A DNA stretch of 64,000 nucleotides from Hyperoplus lanceolatus (GCA_026929865.2 CM049416.1:14331501-14395500); one strand, 5' to 3'. Shown: positions 32,547 through 46,552, counted from the stretch's first letter. Notes: generated by a model not told the origin, from the sequence alone. Program-made: numbers and translations.

Positions 32547-33561
32547 AGTAAAGCAACCAACTTCTCTTGGGCAGGGATTCTTGATAGTGAGTGAAAGGAT
32601 TGCAGTGCGAGTGTTTTTGCGTGCGTCTTTTCATCTAGGTCAGTGTGAGGCCACATGAATGGCTGCTGCTTACATAATTGAGTTTGAGTTTGATGTTTTT
32701 GTGCGTTTTTTGTTTGAATTTTTACTCAAGAGATTATGAAAATATTAAAATTCATCATTGCTTGACACGTGAGATGGTATGAAAGACAGCTAGCTGGGGA
32801 TCATTATCAAAAGTGTGTGACACTATCATGGTGAACTAATAAAACTGCCATTAGTGCTAAGGACTGGAGAGAGACCCATTATGAAGGAGGATATAAAACA
32901 GTGTGGAAGAAATTGTGTATCTGTGTGTGTGTCGGAGAAGAGCACAGATGCAATAGACTTTTAAGGGAAAGTATTGCTCCTGCAAATGCCACTCTGCCCA
33001 CACAAACGCTGACAAACTTACACCAGCTCACAACCATTTTCCTGTTTAACTAAGAAAAACATGATATACATGTTCATTTTAAGAAAGCAATCACTCACTA
33101 AACATAAACCATTAACCAAACATCATCATGAGCACATGCACACACAGATAACACATGCTAGAGTCATTCCCACAGCCATTACAAGGTTCTGTGTGGATGT
33201 AATATGTGGTGGTCAACACAGGTCAATATCTGCCTCAAGCCATACCATTATCAAAGTATGTGTATAGGGTGACTCAGCGTTATCATTGGGGACTAGCCCC
33301 TCTGGATCAATGCAATCTAACAACAGCCCCGATAAAAACCAAACACTTGTTTTTTACATACTGAAAAGCATCATTGCTTCATATCAAAATAATAACAGCG
33401 GTAAAAAAAGGGACAAGAAGAGCACAACACAGAGCAGAGGGAGGAAAGATTGCCAAGCTAGTTGTGTGGTGCCTGCTGTGCCAGCTGCAAATTGATTAAG
33501 AGAGCCTGCAGCCAGGGGCACCGGCCCAAAAAGGATGGTCATGCAGGTCACACAGGACAGG
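32547..33561. other. Unique non-coding DNA
   Basis: No gene is recognised. All frames are short. Confidence 0.4.
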
Positions 33562-33589
33562 CACACACACACACACACACACACACACA
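33562..33589 (+). repeat. (CA)14 microsatellite
   Basis: A pure CA tract of 28 bp. Confidence 0.97.
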
Positions 33590-34606
33590 TCTGTGCAAGA
33601 TCAAATGGCTTCACTTTCGGATTTAGTTTGTTATGCTTAGTCAGCACTCAAAGGCTAGGGTGACACAAATATGAACATTTTCACCTGGCAGACCAACATA
33701 ACAGTAAGTGTGCGAAACTCTTATGTCATGATCAAGTTGTGCAGCTGTCATAATTAGAACATAAAAAATACTTTGGTATGATAACATTTATGGTTTCTAG
33801 TCCAATATGTACCAAGCCCTGATTAATTTGCCTTGCCTTATGTGAAGTTTAATTGCCAAACATTTCCGTTACAGAATGGCAGAATGTAACGGCCTTTTCA
33901 GACAGAGGCACAGTGGTGGTGCTTGACTTTATTTGTACATACCTGATATTAGGAGAAGGCAATTTCGAAAGGTGATTAGAAAGAAGATGCACCATGGGTA
34001 CATAGAAGAAAGGGAGAAAGGAGAAAAAGGACATATTAATAAAGTACTGACTAAACATAAAAACAAGGTTACACACAATAATCAATTTAGACCCAAAATC
34101 ACAGAAACCGGCACAAACAAAACAACTCCAAAAAGTGAAATGCTCAATTTGCAGCACATAATAAGCACATATGTCAAACTAATTCAACAACATTCCACGG
34201 GGGGTTGTTTGTGTGAAGCGAGAAACAACCCACAGGCTGAAATGATCAAATTTGTCAGGCAGTTTCCGCTCATACCCGGAATCTAACTTTCTTCCTTCTC
34301 GCACCAACTCTCAGCCCCTGTTAGCTGTGACAGCACCCACACCCAGTGCCATGTTGTGCCAGTGAGGCAGCCTGGCATGGGGCTGACTGGCGCTCTGCAG
34401 TACTGTGAAAGTGCATCAGCACAGTGGCAGCCCCAGGTTAGAAAGATGTGATTCATTAATCAACACTCCCCGCAGGGAATAACGCAGCCTGCTGGCACAG
34501 CCATTTATTTTTTTTGCTTTCTCCTCCACAGCAGCCACTGGACAAACAGCACAATAGTATGCTGTATACATAAGGGTATGCGTGCACAAACATCCCACTC
34601 ACAATT

Positions 34607-34608
<2 letters not shown>
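33590..34608. other. Unique non-coding DNA, CNE-like at 34290-34510
   Basis: Positions 34290-34510 are balanced in GC and low in repeats ('gtgccagtgaggcagcctgg', 'gtgaaagtgcatcagcacag', 'tgattcattaatcaacactc'), as expected of a conserved non-coding element. No gene is recognised. The 117-codon plus frame at 33933-34286 is Lys-rich and without motif. Confidence 0.35.

Positions 34609-34641
<33 letters not shown>
34609..34641 (+). repeat. (AC)16 microsatellite
   Basis: A pure AC tract of about 33 bp. Confidence 0.97.
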
Positions 34642-34983
34642 AACATAAATATTCATTTTCCCCTCTCTTTGTCCCCTGAGGCTTATCTGGGATAGAATGG
34701 GCTTGGTTTGGGGACTGATGAGGCAAGGAGGATAATTAGTTGAAAGCAGAGGGAATTTTTATCTGAAAGCTCCAGATTTTTTATGCCGTCTTGGCCTCTT
34801 TGGTCAACCATTTACAGTCACTTCCCCATTTTCGCTTATGCAGCATCAGTGGTTTTATTAATCACTGTCAGCCATAATAGGGCCTGTAGTGACCAGTAAT
34901 TGCTGTTTGCAGTGTTATGCACGGCATTATACAGGTCCCCTGTGTTGTTCTTTGAAGCTAAGAGGACCTTCAGGTCAGTTATT
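34642..34983. other. Unique non-coding DNA
   Basis: No gene or repeat is recognised. Confidence 0.4.
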
Positions 34984-35130
34984 AGAATCAGAATCAGGCT
35001 TATTGCCAGGTATGTTCGCAATACAAGCCATAAGATGATGTTGCATACGAGAAACAGTCAATAAACATAAGCAAAAGCAAGACAAATAATACCAAAAGAA
35101 CATTTATGATAAAAATATTATAAAAAAATG
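34984..35130 (+). repeat. Diverged interspersed-repeat fragment (probable)
   Basis: AGAATCAGAATCAGGCTTAT then TGCCAGGTATGTTCGCAATA and an AT-rich run resembles a motif very frequent in fish genomes (AGAATCAGAATCAGCTTTAT then TGGCCA-GTATGTTT-CA-ATACAAG). It looks like a truncated old copy. I cannot name the family with certainty. Confidence 0.4.
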
Positions 35131-36951
35131 CTCATTTTGGTTTTACCTTTATTATACAAGACAACCTGCATATATAAGTGTAATTTGTGAAATATTCAAT
35201 CAAATAAAAGTAAATTAAATAGTTTACATCTTTCATTTTGTTAGGGTAAATTGAGTGCCGTGCAAGCTAAGCCACTCTGAGCTTCCTTCCTATCAATACA
35301 CTGAGGAGTTTAAAAAACTTGCACATGCCATTAAATGCCCTAAGGTTCCAGTGCTATAGTTAAGTGCAGGTTTAGCAACATGAGTAACCATGCAGTCTGC
35401 CCCGTGGAGCCCTCAGACAGACACTTTAAAGAGGACAGCCTTGCTGGGATTAGAGATAAAAGACCATAAAAGTAATGGCAAAACACAGTTTGACTTGGTG
35501 TGTCTCTGACAACAATCCTAATGGATAAGCTTTAGTAAGATACAGGGCAGAAAAATAGCAATATTTTCCCTCTGCAGATTGGAGATGAGTCACTAAGGAT
35601 ACACAAAATCTGAGATTTGAGTTTTTTGAGATTCTAGGAGAAAAACCAGGCATATAAAAACAGCTCACTGACTGTTCACACACGATTTCTGAATGAGTTG
35701 GAAGACTGTAGCACACTGGGGCAGATTGCGAGTGTGTTTGGCACAGTGTTTAAAGGACAGAAAAGCTGAGCAGAGGTGAAATGTAAACAACGGTCAGCCC
35801 CAGTCCAAACAGGCTTTTGTCTCTGGCTGACAGGAAGCACTAACTCTTCCCTGTTTGGAGCTGGCTTCGTGGGATGAATATTATTAGTGGGGATGCCGGC
35901 TCACATTTAGGTCCCAAAAGACTTAGTAGTTTCAGATGTTTGCCCGGGAAGGTTATACTTTTTCTTCCTTAAAAATACATTTGTATTGTGAAAGGTCTCA
36001 GGGTGTGAAATCAAATTATTTTTTAAATAGCTTTTAGATTATTTGCTTTAGTCTAAACGAATCAACTGAACAATAATACCCAACAGGGTAAAATCACATT
36101 TCTCTAATATGATCTAAAAAGCACAAACGATAACCATTAACCAACTATTAGCCATCTGGTTTGTCCCCTGACTGCACATGCTTTAATGTGGACTCGTGGT
36201 GGAGGAGGCGTTCACAAAAGCAGGGATATTATCAACTGTCCAGCTGGCCGTGACCAAATAAAAAAGGGCCAGGCTAATTCTGCTGATACAACACATCAAT
36301 CGCTCGTGCTGTCAGCCACCAAAGGGTGTTTCTAGATGTCAACTGATTAGTGAGAGCCCGCTGCCTTCTTCAGATTAGACATGCTTTAAAAAGGGAGAGG
36401 AAAATCCATATCCTAGCCCCAAAAGGTTGCAGGGCCATTGCCAGTCATCATCGCAGGGCAAAGTGTACAGGAGACAGGACAGGCATACGAACATAACTCC
36501 AGCCTTTCTCTGCATATCCTCCATCTATCATAACAGTGCCACAGTATAGGTCAAGACCCTTCTCATAGTGGGAGCAGGTCTGACACACACTGTGGAGCCA
36601 CTTATTTCATTACCATATTTAAAAAAATTCACATTCCCACAACATATGTGGCCACCCTGAGAATACAAACCATTTTAGGAATTAGCATTTAAACTCTGCA
36701 AACGAGATAAGAGGGGGAGAGGGGGTAGAAGGGAAAGTGAAGAAGCATAATAGTGCATGAAAAAAAATTATGGAAATTTTGATTAAGGTTCAACAGATGG
36801 GCGTCATTTAGATGAGCCACAGCTGACATTTCTGAGCCAGGGGAAATGGGTACTGAGACTGGTTCTCTCTAAAATAACTAAGGCTGCACTAACTAAACAC
36901 TTAAAGGAGAGAGGGATTTTAGTGTGCATGTGAGTGTGAGCATGTCAGAAT

Positions 36952-36953
<2 letters not shown>
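35131..36953. other. Unique non-coding DNA, CNE-like in parts
   Basis: Positions 35745-35960 and 36160-36400 are low-repeat, balanced-composition sequence of the kind seen in conserved non-coding elements. Examples are 'gatgaatattattagtgggg' and 'caatcgctcgtgctgtcagc'. No gene is recognised. Confidence 0.35.

Positions 36954-37008
<55 letters not shown>
36954..37008 (+). repeat. (GT)27 microsatellite
   Basis: A pure GT tract of 55 bp. Confidence 0.98.
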
Positions 37009-37011
<3 letters not shown>

Positions 37012-37650
37012 CTGTACTTCACATACTTCAGGGAGTAACAGAGGGTGCTTATTCGGTTCTTCTTTTTGAATGCACACTGCCTTTAAACACACACACACAC
37101 TCTCGTCACCACGACTCAAACTAATTACTTGTAGAATTCACAACATTATTTAACAGCAACTAAAGAACTTCATGTGCCTATTAATTACCTGTCAATAGGA
37201 TATAACTAACAGCAACAGGTGAACTGAACCTATAGGGATTGTAGGAACATGAGTGGCCACAACATCAAGGGTTAACAACTGCCAGATATATTTAAAAAAA
37301 TTAAAAAATAAAGCTTTGTAAGTGTGGTTCGATTTTTGGTAATTTTATTTTTTTACGCTTTTCCCTTCACTCTGATTTAGCCAATTACTGAACATTAGTG
37401 ATCTAATTTGCAGTGATTTTGAAGCACCCCAGTACTAAAGGACCATCTTGTTTGATCTGTTATAATAACACAAAGCCACACACTACATCAGTTTATCTTC
37501 CCATAGTACAGAACTGTATCTTATAGTGCAGTGTTATTTTAGCGTTGTGTTAAATCCTTTCCCTTTGCATATTGTCTAAATCTTTTTCACTCCTTTCTAA
37601 CACTTTTTTTTTTACTTTTCTCACTTCATCCCTCTGCCATTGTTGCACTC
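37009..37650. other. Unique non-coding DNA
   Basis: AT-rich, with no gene or repeat recognised. Confidence 0.4.
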
Positions 37651-37743
37651 CCCCTCTCTCTCTCTGTCTCTCTTGGTCTCTCTGTTTCTCTCTCTCTCCC
37701 TGTCTCTCTCTCTCTCTCTCTCTCTGTGTCTGTCTTGGTCTCT
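37651..37743 (+). repeat. Imperfect CT-rich tract
   Basis: CT runs interrupted by GTCT, TTGGTCT and CCTGT units, about 90 bp in all, polypyrimidine on the plus strand. Confidence 0.95.
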
Positions 37744-38430
37744 CGAGGCACTGACAGCTACCCAGAGCTTCTCTTTTCAATGTAGCAAGCACTTTCCTTC
37801 CCCTAGCTCCTTGCTTTCTCTCCCCTCTCTCACAAACACACTCTCGCCCGTCCGCCTCACCCCATTATTTATTGATTGGGGGAACGGAGGAAGGGGCTGT
37901 GTGCATGGAGGCTGAGCAGTATTTCCATAAAGAATATTTAAGGCCATTGCCTCTCAGTTCCTCATCCACTATCCCTGGAAGACAGAGTGTGGGGGTCATA
38001 GGGCATGATAAAAGGACGACCCGGCACCTCATGAAATATGGACAGCTTATGAGAGTGGCAATAAGGGAACAGCAGTGAGATGGGGAAGGGGTTTAGGGGG
38101 CTTTACTGGGGATGTTTAGGGGTGGGATTTGTTAGTTTTGTTGTAAATTTAACATTAAGAAAGAGATAAAGATTGTATATTCATTTAAATCCAAGTAGTA
38201 GAATGCATTGCCATCTCACTCTCAGTCCCTCATTCCCTCACTCTGCTGCAGTCAGACCGCTTTAAGGGCCACTCGAGCCCACCCCCCCTTCTCCTTTGAA
38301 TAAAGGACAAATGGTGCACCTGGTATCCTGGCCACGGAGCGCTAAAAATTGAAGCGACATTGTGTGTCATTAAATTCCTCCATACCACCGCGGCCTCTGC
38401 TGATTCAAAGGCAGCGCCGGTAATGGGAAT

Positions 38431-38431
<1 letters not shown>
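37744..38431. other. Unique non-coding DNA with a G-quadruplex motif
   Basis: Positions 37860-38080 ('cagtatttccataaagaata', 'ggcacctcatgaaatatgga') and 38355-38430 ('cataccaccgcggcctctgc') are CNE-like. The G-run array at 38082-38126 is listed separately. No gene is recognised. Confidence 0.35.
38082..38126 (+). other. G-quadruplex motif with six G-runs
   Basis: The G-runs are 38082-38085, 38088-38091, 38096-38100, 38108-38111, 38119-38122 and 38124-38126, with loops of 2, 4, 7, 7 and 1 nt. The first four runs alone satisfy the standard G3+N1-7 rule. Confidence 0.75.
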
Positions 38432-38521
<90 letters not shown>

Positions 38522-38537
38522 GTGTGTGTGTGTGTGT
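38432..38537 (+). repeat. (GT)n microsatellite with one GC interruption
   Basis: A GT tract of about 106 bp broken once by GTGCGTG at about 38516. Confidence 0.98.
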
Positions 38538-40630
<2,093 letters not shown>

Positions 40631-40661
40631 TTTCCTTCCTTCCTTCCTTCCTTCCTTCCTT
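40631..40661 (+). repeat. (TTCC)7 microsatellite
   Basis: A pure CCTT/TTCC tetranucleotide tract of about 30 bp. Confidence 0.97.
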
Positions 40662-40988
40662 ATAAATAGTCCATATTACCAAATATGTCTTATAATAATT
40701 TCAACTCCTTCAATTGCTTTATCAATGTGTAATTAGTTGCCTTCTCTACCATGCAACCATTTCATACAATCATAAAAGATATGCCTCACAATGGGTATGA
40801 CCATGACTTTTCACCAAGAATCAGAACCAGTACTGTCCTCATTACTATCTCTAACAGAGTGTGAAAGGGAAAGAAATGATGTAAGGTCATACGGAGGAGA
40901 AAGAAGCCAGAAGGTCAGAGCATACATCACTGTTGGAACTAGATAAGAGAAAGAAGCTTGAAAGAAAAGCGAATGCTTCTGTTGTGAT

Positions 40989-41010
40989 CATGATGATGAT
41001 GATGATGATG
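40989..41010 (+). repeat. (ATG)7 microsatellite
   Basis: A pure trinucleotide tract. Confidence 0.95.
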
Positions 41011-41171
41011 AAGATTAAAGGCCAAGTGGAGACAGAGCTCTTTGTGTCTCATCAATGGGCGGCCAATGTCCAGTTTCTGACCATATGAGCCTGTCTGTCT
41101 GTCTTCATTCAACTCATCACCTTCCCTCGGGCAAACCTATGGCTCTTAATTGAGGTCACATGTCACCAATG

Positions 41172-41173
<2 letters not shown>

Positions 41174-41233
<60 letters not shown>
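41174..41233 (+). repeat. (GT)30 microsatellite
   Basis: A pure GT tract of 60 bp. Confidence 0.98.
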
Positions 41234-41238
<5 letters not shown>

Positions 41239-41784
41239 CGCACATGAGGAGAGCCGTCAAAAATGTTGGCTTGGGTCACTACATCCCACACAAACAAACC
41301 AATGGGAAGAGGCAGGCATGCACATCATCCCAAACACCCCCAGCGTATCATGCCCATGGGGACATTGGTACTTGACCCTGTTAAATATTTACTAGCACTG
41401 CTGTCATCAAGTATCTAACCTACTAAACTGCTGTGTCCATGATATCATATTGTCTGTCTGTCCTCCGTCATGAGACACAATGCAATAAGACATGTATTTC
41501 TTATCCAAGCTTTGTGTCTTCCCCTAAGGTTGTCCTATATGTTTAAAAACATGGTGACTTGACCATGATCACCAAGCCTGTTTAATAGAGGCCTGCTGTC
41601 AAAAGGCAAACCTAATGAAGACCTCTGAATGTATAACAGCTGACAGCCATAGCCTTATGTATGTCCATGGTATACATAGGACCAGTTACATAACTCAATT
41701 ACACAGCTGACACACTCCATTGTTTGGATAATGATAGAGGCAAGTCATGCATGCATAAAGGCAAAAGTCCTGTGTGTGTTGGTC
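41234..41784. other. Unique non-coding DNA
   Basis: No gene or repeat family is recognised. Confidence 0.4.
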
Positions 41785-41830
41785 TGCGCGCGCGTGCGTG
41801 CGTGCGTGCGTGCGTGTGTGTGTGTGTGTA
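41785..41830 (+). repeat. Alternating (CG)4-(TGCG)5-(TG)n tract
   Basis: TGCGCGCGCGTGCGTGCGTG followed by more GCGT and GT units gives about 46 bp of unbroken purine-pyrimidine alternation with many CpGs. Such CpG density is rare in this window. Confidence 0.9.
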
Positions 41831-42530
41831 GGCCACACCCGGTGCAATCTCTTCTGCCTGTGCATTGTGTTTAACCTCTGACCTTTGGGAGCGATACAGT
41901 GTCTGAGTGTTAAATAGGTCTAGACCACTTACTGGTCTCTGGGGTCAGAAGAAAAGAGTTGGCCTCAGGACATTATGGACTGAGGTCAATGAATCAAGAA
42001 GGAGAGATTGAAATGGATGTTTTGGAAATTTTGGGAAGCGAGTTGTTGTTTTTGCAATCCCTGAAATTACCTTTTTTTATTAATTAAGTCACTAATATAG
42101 AGTCACAAAATATCAAATGAAGCCAAATCTGTTTAGCAGCATTTAAAAAACATTTTCTAGCTCGGTGAGGAAAGAGGAAATTTAATCAACAAAGGATGAG
42201 CAATTCATCAAATGCCAATTTTGAATAAAAGTGAATCTGTATTGCCTTTAGAAACTGGCTTCAAATGTAGTGGACTGAGTCCAAAAATATCCATCAAAAT
42301 CTGGCAACCACAACAATGAAAATGAAAAATAATCAAACTTTAATTGTTGGATAACAAGATGGGATGCAACCCACCTGCTGTGTATTTTGTCCAGTTCTAT
42401 GATAAAGTATGTGCTGCACGGCAGAAATCTACATAATATAATGAAAACTGACAAAGTGGCTCCTAAAATGTGATACTTGATCTCTGATAATAATCTCCCT
42501 TCTGTGTTTTGGTCATCTGTATTGTGTCAA
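41831..42530. other. Unique non-coding DNA
   Basis: AT-rich; no gene is recognised. Confidence 0.4.
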
Positions 42531-43512
42531 CACAAGCTTAAGGAGGGTGTGTGCGGTTTATAGGGGGGAGGGTTGGGGGCTCTGGGAATCAATAGTATCA
42601 CGTGCTGGAACATATGCTAGGCTAGTTATTGGCTGGGATCATCAATCAAAACACACTCGACTCCATAATTCTCTGCAAGCCACAATATTGGGGCGCTGTC
42701 CGACATACCCCTTGCTATACCCCAATGGTTATGTATCCATTTTTAAGTAGGCGTAAGACTTGGTGTGTAGTTGGGAGTCGACACAACGGTGATCCTTTGG
42801 TATTTCACGGTATACGTCTTACAGAAGATAAAGGGCACTTATGGATCAAAGGAAGGACAAAGAGAAGGTCTTACTATTTCAATCACACAACATCAGCTCT
42901 CAAGAGAGAAGCACTTTGGCCTATGAAGCCCCTCTCCCTCAAGTATTTGGGTCTTGAGAGCTTGGAGGGGGAGTGAGGAGGGGGTGGGATTAAGGGAGTA
43001 TGAAATATGGTGGGGGTGCTAGTTAGGCAGTGTGCCTTAGGGATGCTCTCTACAGCTCTTATCCCATCTTCCACTCTATCCATTGTGGGATGTTGTGTAT
43101 CCTAGAGCATTCAATACCACCAACCCCTTCCCTGGAGGTCAGTCCTTCTAAAACATGCATGAGGTTATGGGCTGGGAATGTGCCATTGAAAGGCCTTCAG
43201 GGCTTTTCAAGGTGGTGGAATATCTAAAAGCTATAAGTGAGACCATCTTTCCAGGATTAGGGCGAAGAACTTTCCACCTCCCCTCTAATACTCCTTTAGT
43301 GTTCCTGCAGTCATTCCCGCTTTCATTTAACTCCTAGACAGACATATGTCTATACCAGTCCAAAAGCCTCAACCTCTTGGGGAAAGGTATATCTACAGAT
43401 CCAACCTGTTTAGTGTAATGAGAGAAACTCCCATGCCTATTTTACAACGCTTCCACTTAAGGCATTTCATCAGGAACCCTACAATCCCACCATGTACTAT
43501 AGAAAAAAATAT
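42531..43512. other. Unexplained non-repetitive block, G-rich in its first half
   Basis: The composition differs from its flanks. It holds a G-quadruplex motif (42563-42586), a GGGGCGCTGTCC word (42691-42702), CpG-containing unique sequence (42715-42800), a second G-rich patch (42963-43018), and open frames on the plus strand at 42547-42750, 42629-42976 (115 codons) and 43030-43337. I find no domain, no clear splice sites and no repeat family. It could be an old degraded mobile element, an exon cluster of a non-coding RNA, or simply unique DNA. Confidence 0.3.
42563..42586 (+). other. G-quadruplex motif
   Basis: Four G-runs (6, 3, 5 and 3 G) have loops of 1, 2 and 4 nt: 42563-42568, 42570-42572, 42575-42579, 42584-42586. 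Confidence 0.75.
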
Positions 43513-44718
43513 ATAAATAGAAAAAAGTATATGGACTAATCCTTGTTGATCTCACTTGAGTTTTATGAGGCTTTTTAGATTCAGATTTAAAATGCGCGAT
43601 AATCTACGAAGGCTTTTAGAAAGGAAGATGAGCTAAATAAGGGGTGGGTGGGAAGACAGGCAGGGAGATTTGTGTTGATGAATGTTTGATGAGCCCAATT
43701 GGCCTGCAGTGTGACCCAGCTGCTGAGAGCCAGGTGGGCTTTTAATGGAGGGGCAAAGTGCAGCTGAATAGAGTTGGAGCAACAGAACACACTAGAAGAC
43801 AATCATTGGGAAAAAAGGTTTGCCAATAGGATACTTCCTTTTTAGAAAGTAAGGGTACATTGATTATGTAACTTATCAAATTCACTTAAAAAATTACTTT
43901 CTCCAAATCAGATTAATGAACTAATTTCCTTTTTCACTCACATAAAAAGTTGGGACTCAGTCAAAGCTGTGTCTTGCTTATGTTCCAACATCTGTAGTCG
44001 TTCATATTTAAAACAGGGTCTTGGTTTCAGAGCAAAGCTGACACAAATCACTGCTCAACAATAAATGTGAAAAAAGAGGACCCCCTGCTTACCAGCATAT
44101 TAATGATTAATAATATACAGAAAGCAGGAATGAATGCAGGCAGGATTAAGCTCAAGAAAACACTTAACAGACAGCATGCTAATAAGAAACATGATCAGCA
44201 CAAATGAGATTTGAAAATAAAGAGATTCTCAAGTTCTCATCAAAACCAACCCTCCTTCTTCTTATCCATCATGGCCTCTCAAATCTTCTTCAACCTCTAT
44301 CACACATGTTCTCTTACCCATACACATCATATTTGCTGTTGCTCTCTGAATTCCTCTGTCTACCTCTCTCTTCTGCCTCCACCAACAGACAATGATACTT
44401 AGTGAATATTTCTCTAATCCATCCTTCTTGTAAGTGCCGGCATTATGGTTACCAGATGCACTTATGGCTTTTTAGGCCCATTGATTGGCACAATCAATAT
44501 GTCATCTTGGGAAAGTTTGGAGACACTACATTAGAGCTTCCAGACGCTCTTAAAGCTCAAAGCAGGCATTTGTATGGAGATGGGTTGCTAGCTCATTATG
44601 ATAATGGATAAGAGCAGGTGGGTTGGCGTGGGATCCGAATGCTTCATGGCTTCTTCCGGTATTACATTTATTTCCCCCACAAGCTTAGCATGCTAAACAT
44701 AATTGTTTTTCTTTTCAG
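43513..44718. other. Unique non-coding DNA, CNE-like at 44420-44700
   Basis: Positions 44420-44700 are low-repeat and carry ATTGATTG-GCA-CAATCAAT (44480-44498), an inverted repeat containing TGATTG words of the PBX/HOX kind. No gene is recognised. Confidence 0.35.
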
Positions 44719-44975
44719 GTCTTGTCACTGCCATTATAATTGTCATATATACCCTTGTAATCATATTTGTCATATATGTCAATTGTATTAAAGCGTTTAA
44801 TATGAGAGTACTAGACATTTGGTTCAATATTTACATAAACAAATTCAACAAACAGTTATGGATAAATCGTGTGCACTGCTTTGAAAGGGTCACTCAAGGT
44901 TCACAGTTATATTTTGCATTCGCAAGGATAATTTTGTTTTCCAGGCAGCGGACGGACGTAGCAGTCAAGAGATAG
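44719..44975 (+). other. Candidate exon with a hydrophobic segment (very weak)
   Basis: A TTTTTCTTTTCAG acceptor-like sequence (44706-44718) is followed by an open frame (phase 1) whose first residues are LVTAIIIVIYTLVIIFVIYV, the length and hydrophobicity of a transmembrane helix. The frame stops at 44975. AT-rich DNA readily encodes Ile/Val/Tyr runs, no protein is recognised and no clear donor follows, so chance is the leading explanation. Confidence 0.1.
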
Positions 44976-46544
44976 CAACATAACAGAGAACAAAAGCAAA
45001 CAAAATAAATGTAATTAAAAATACAGAATATATTTGATTTCCTATGCTTCCTCATTGCTTTCCATTATAGTAGAAAAAAAGAAGCAGAAAAAAAGGAGTT
45101 TCCCATTGCACTTAATTTATCAACTGGAAGCCATAAACTGCCAGCCACAAGGGATAAGATGGACTTCAGAGAACAAGCAATGTGTTTAGGACTGAATAAT
45201 TGCATTGGCCTTACACTGATTCAGTTGTTTTGGTTGGAACGTGACTATAAGTTTTAAATTGCATAGACTTGAGTGTGTTTTCACAACATTTTGAGGTTTT
45301 TTTCTAATATGGAAGATAGGGTATCCAGCTTAACTTCAATAAAAGTGATGGGGCTATTTATTTTATACAATTGCCTTGTTCTAAGAAACTAGGAAAACAT
45401 TTTGGGTTTAAGGACATATATATTTCACAGACAGTTGTACTTTCTGTAAAATTAATCATAATAGCATTATCATTACCATAGTTTTCACCAAGGTGTCTGC
45501 ACAATTAAACCCTACTCGTCGTTTTTGAATTCATAATTCTGAAATCAGAGCCTTTATGCTCTTAATGCCAGTTTATGCACTTGCACTATTGCTACGCCAC
45601 AGATAAGCTCAATTGCTTTGCTATCTTCTTACTGGCCGCCAAGCTAATCTGGCATGTCAGACTCACAATCAGACTGAAGCAGGTGACATGTGACTGAATG
45701 GCTGAACAATGGGATGGAGCTTGCTTCTCAGATAAGAGAATTAATATTGATTGCACATGCATGTTAGACAGATTGTGTCCATTAGGAGTTGCATAGCTCC
45801 GCTCAGTCATACAGTGGTAACATGCTTTGGCTGGAAAGCTACATGACAAAAGGAGGAGACCATCACAAATTCATTTGTTAATCATTCAAGTCCTTGTTCA
45901 TTCAATTGTAACTGTTGTAGTTTGAAGTGTTCATCATGAAATGGGTTCTTTGATGTAGACTTAGGGGCTAGGTTTTTCTGATTTCACAATATGTATCAAT
46001 CACTTTAAGATGGATCATTTTTATGATGACTGTTCCTAATGACATGGTTTGTATTATACGGCCATACTATGAATATTTATCGTCCACTCATTTGCCATCA
46101 AAGTTATTCAGTCCTTATTTGTCACTGCTCATTCACTGTCTGTGGTCAGCAAACTTGCCACTGACACCGCAAACTAAAAGTGCAATGGAAAAAGTATTCA
46201 GTCATTGGCTGACTCATTAGCCTGGTTTGCACAGTCCAAATAAAGCTGCCATTATCCCCTCAGTGTCACCTTTTCAAAGATGAGGCATAAATAAAAGCAC
46301 TTACATGCTCAGTTTGGATAGAATAAGTAACACACCCATATATAGAATTGTGTCGGCGAGTGCATGTGTTTATGTGTGTGTGTATAAGAATGAGAGTGAG
46401 AGACAGACAGGGAGCGCTAAGAGCTAGAACTGTGGGAGTGTTTTACAAGCTCAAAGCCCTGTGCCTGCTCCTCTAATTCGGCACACACATTGCACTTTAG
46501 GCAGATCAATGATCCCACTGTGCCTCACACACACATACACACAG

Positions 46545-46552
<8 letters not shown>
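44976..46552. other. Unique non-coding DNA, CNE-like at 45540-45850
   Basis: Positions 45540-45850 contain several TAAT, GATAAG and TGATTG words in low-repeat sequence. No gene is recognised. Confidence 0.35.

Noticed and set aside
42691..42702. GGGGCGCTGTCC, resembling half of a REST site
   Set aside because: The right half of RE1 is absent at any usual spacing.
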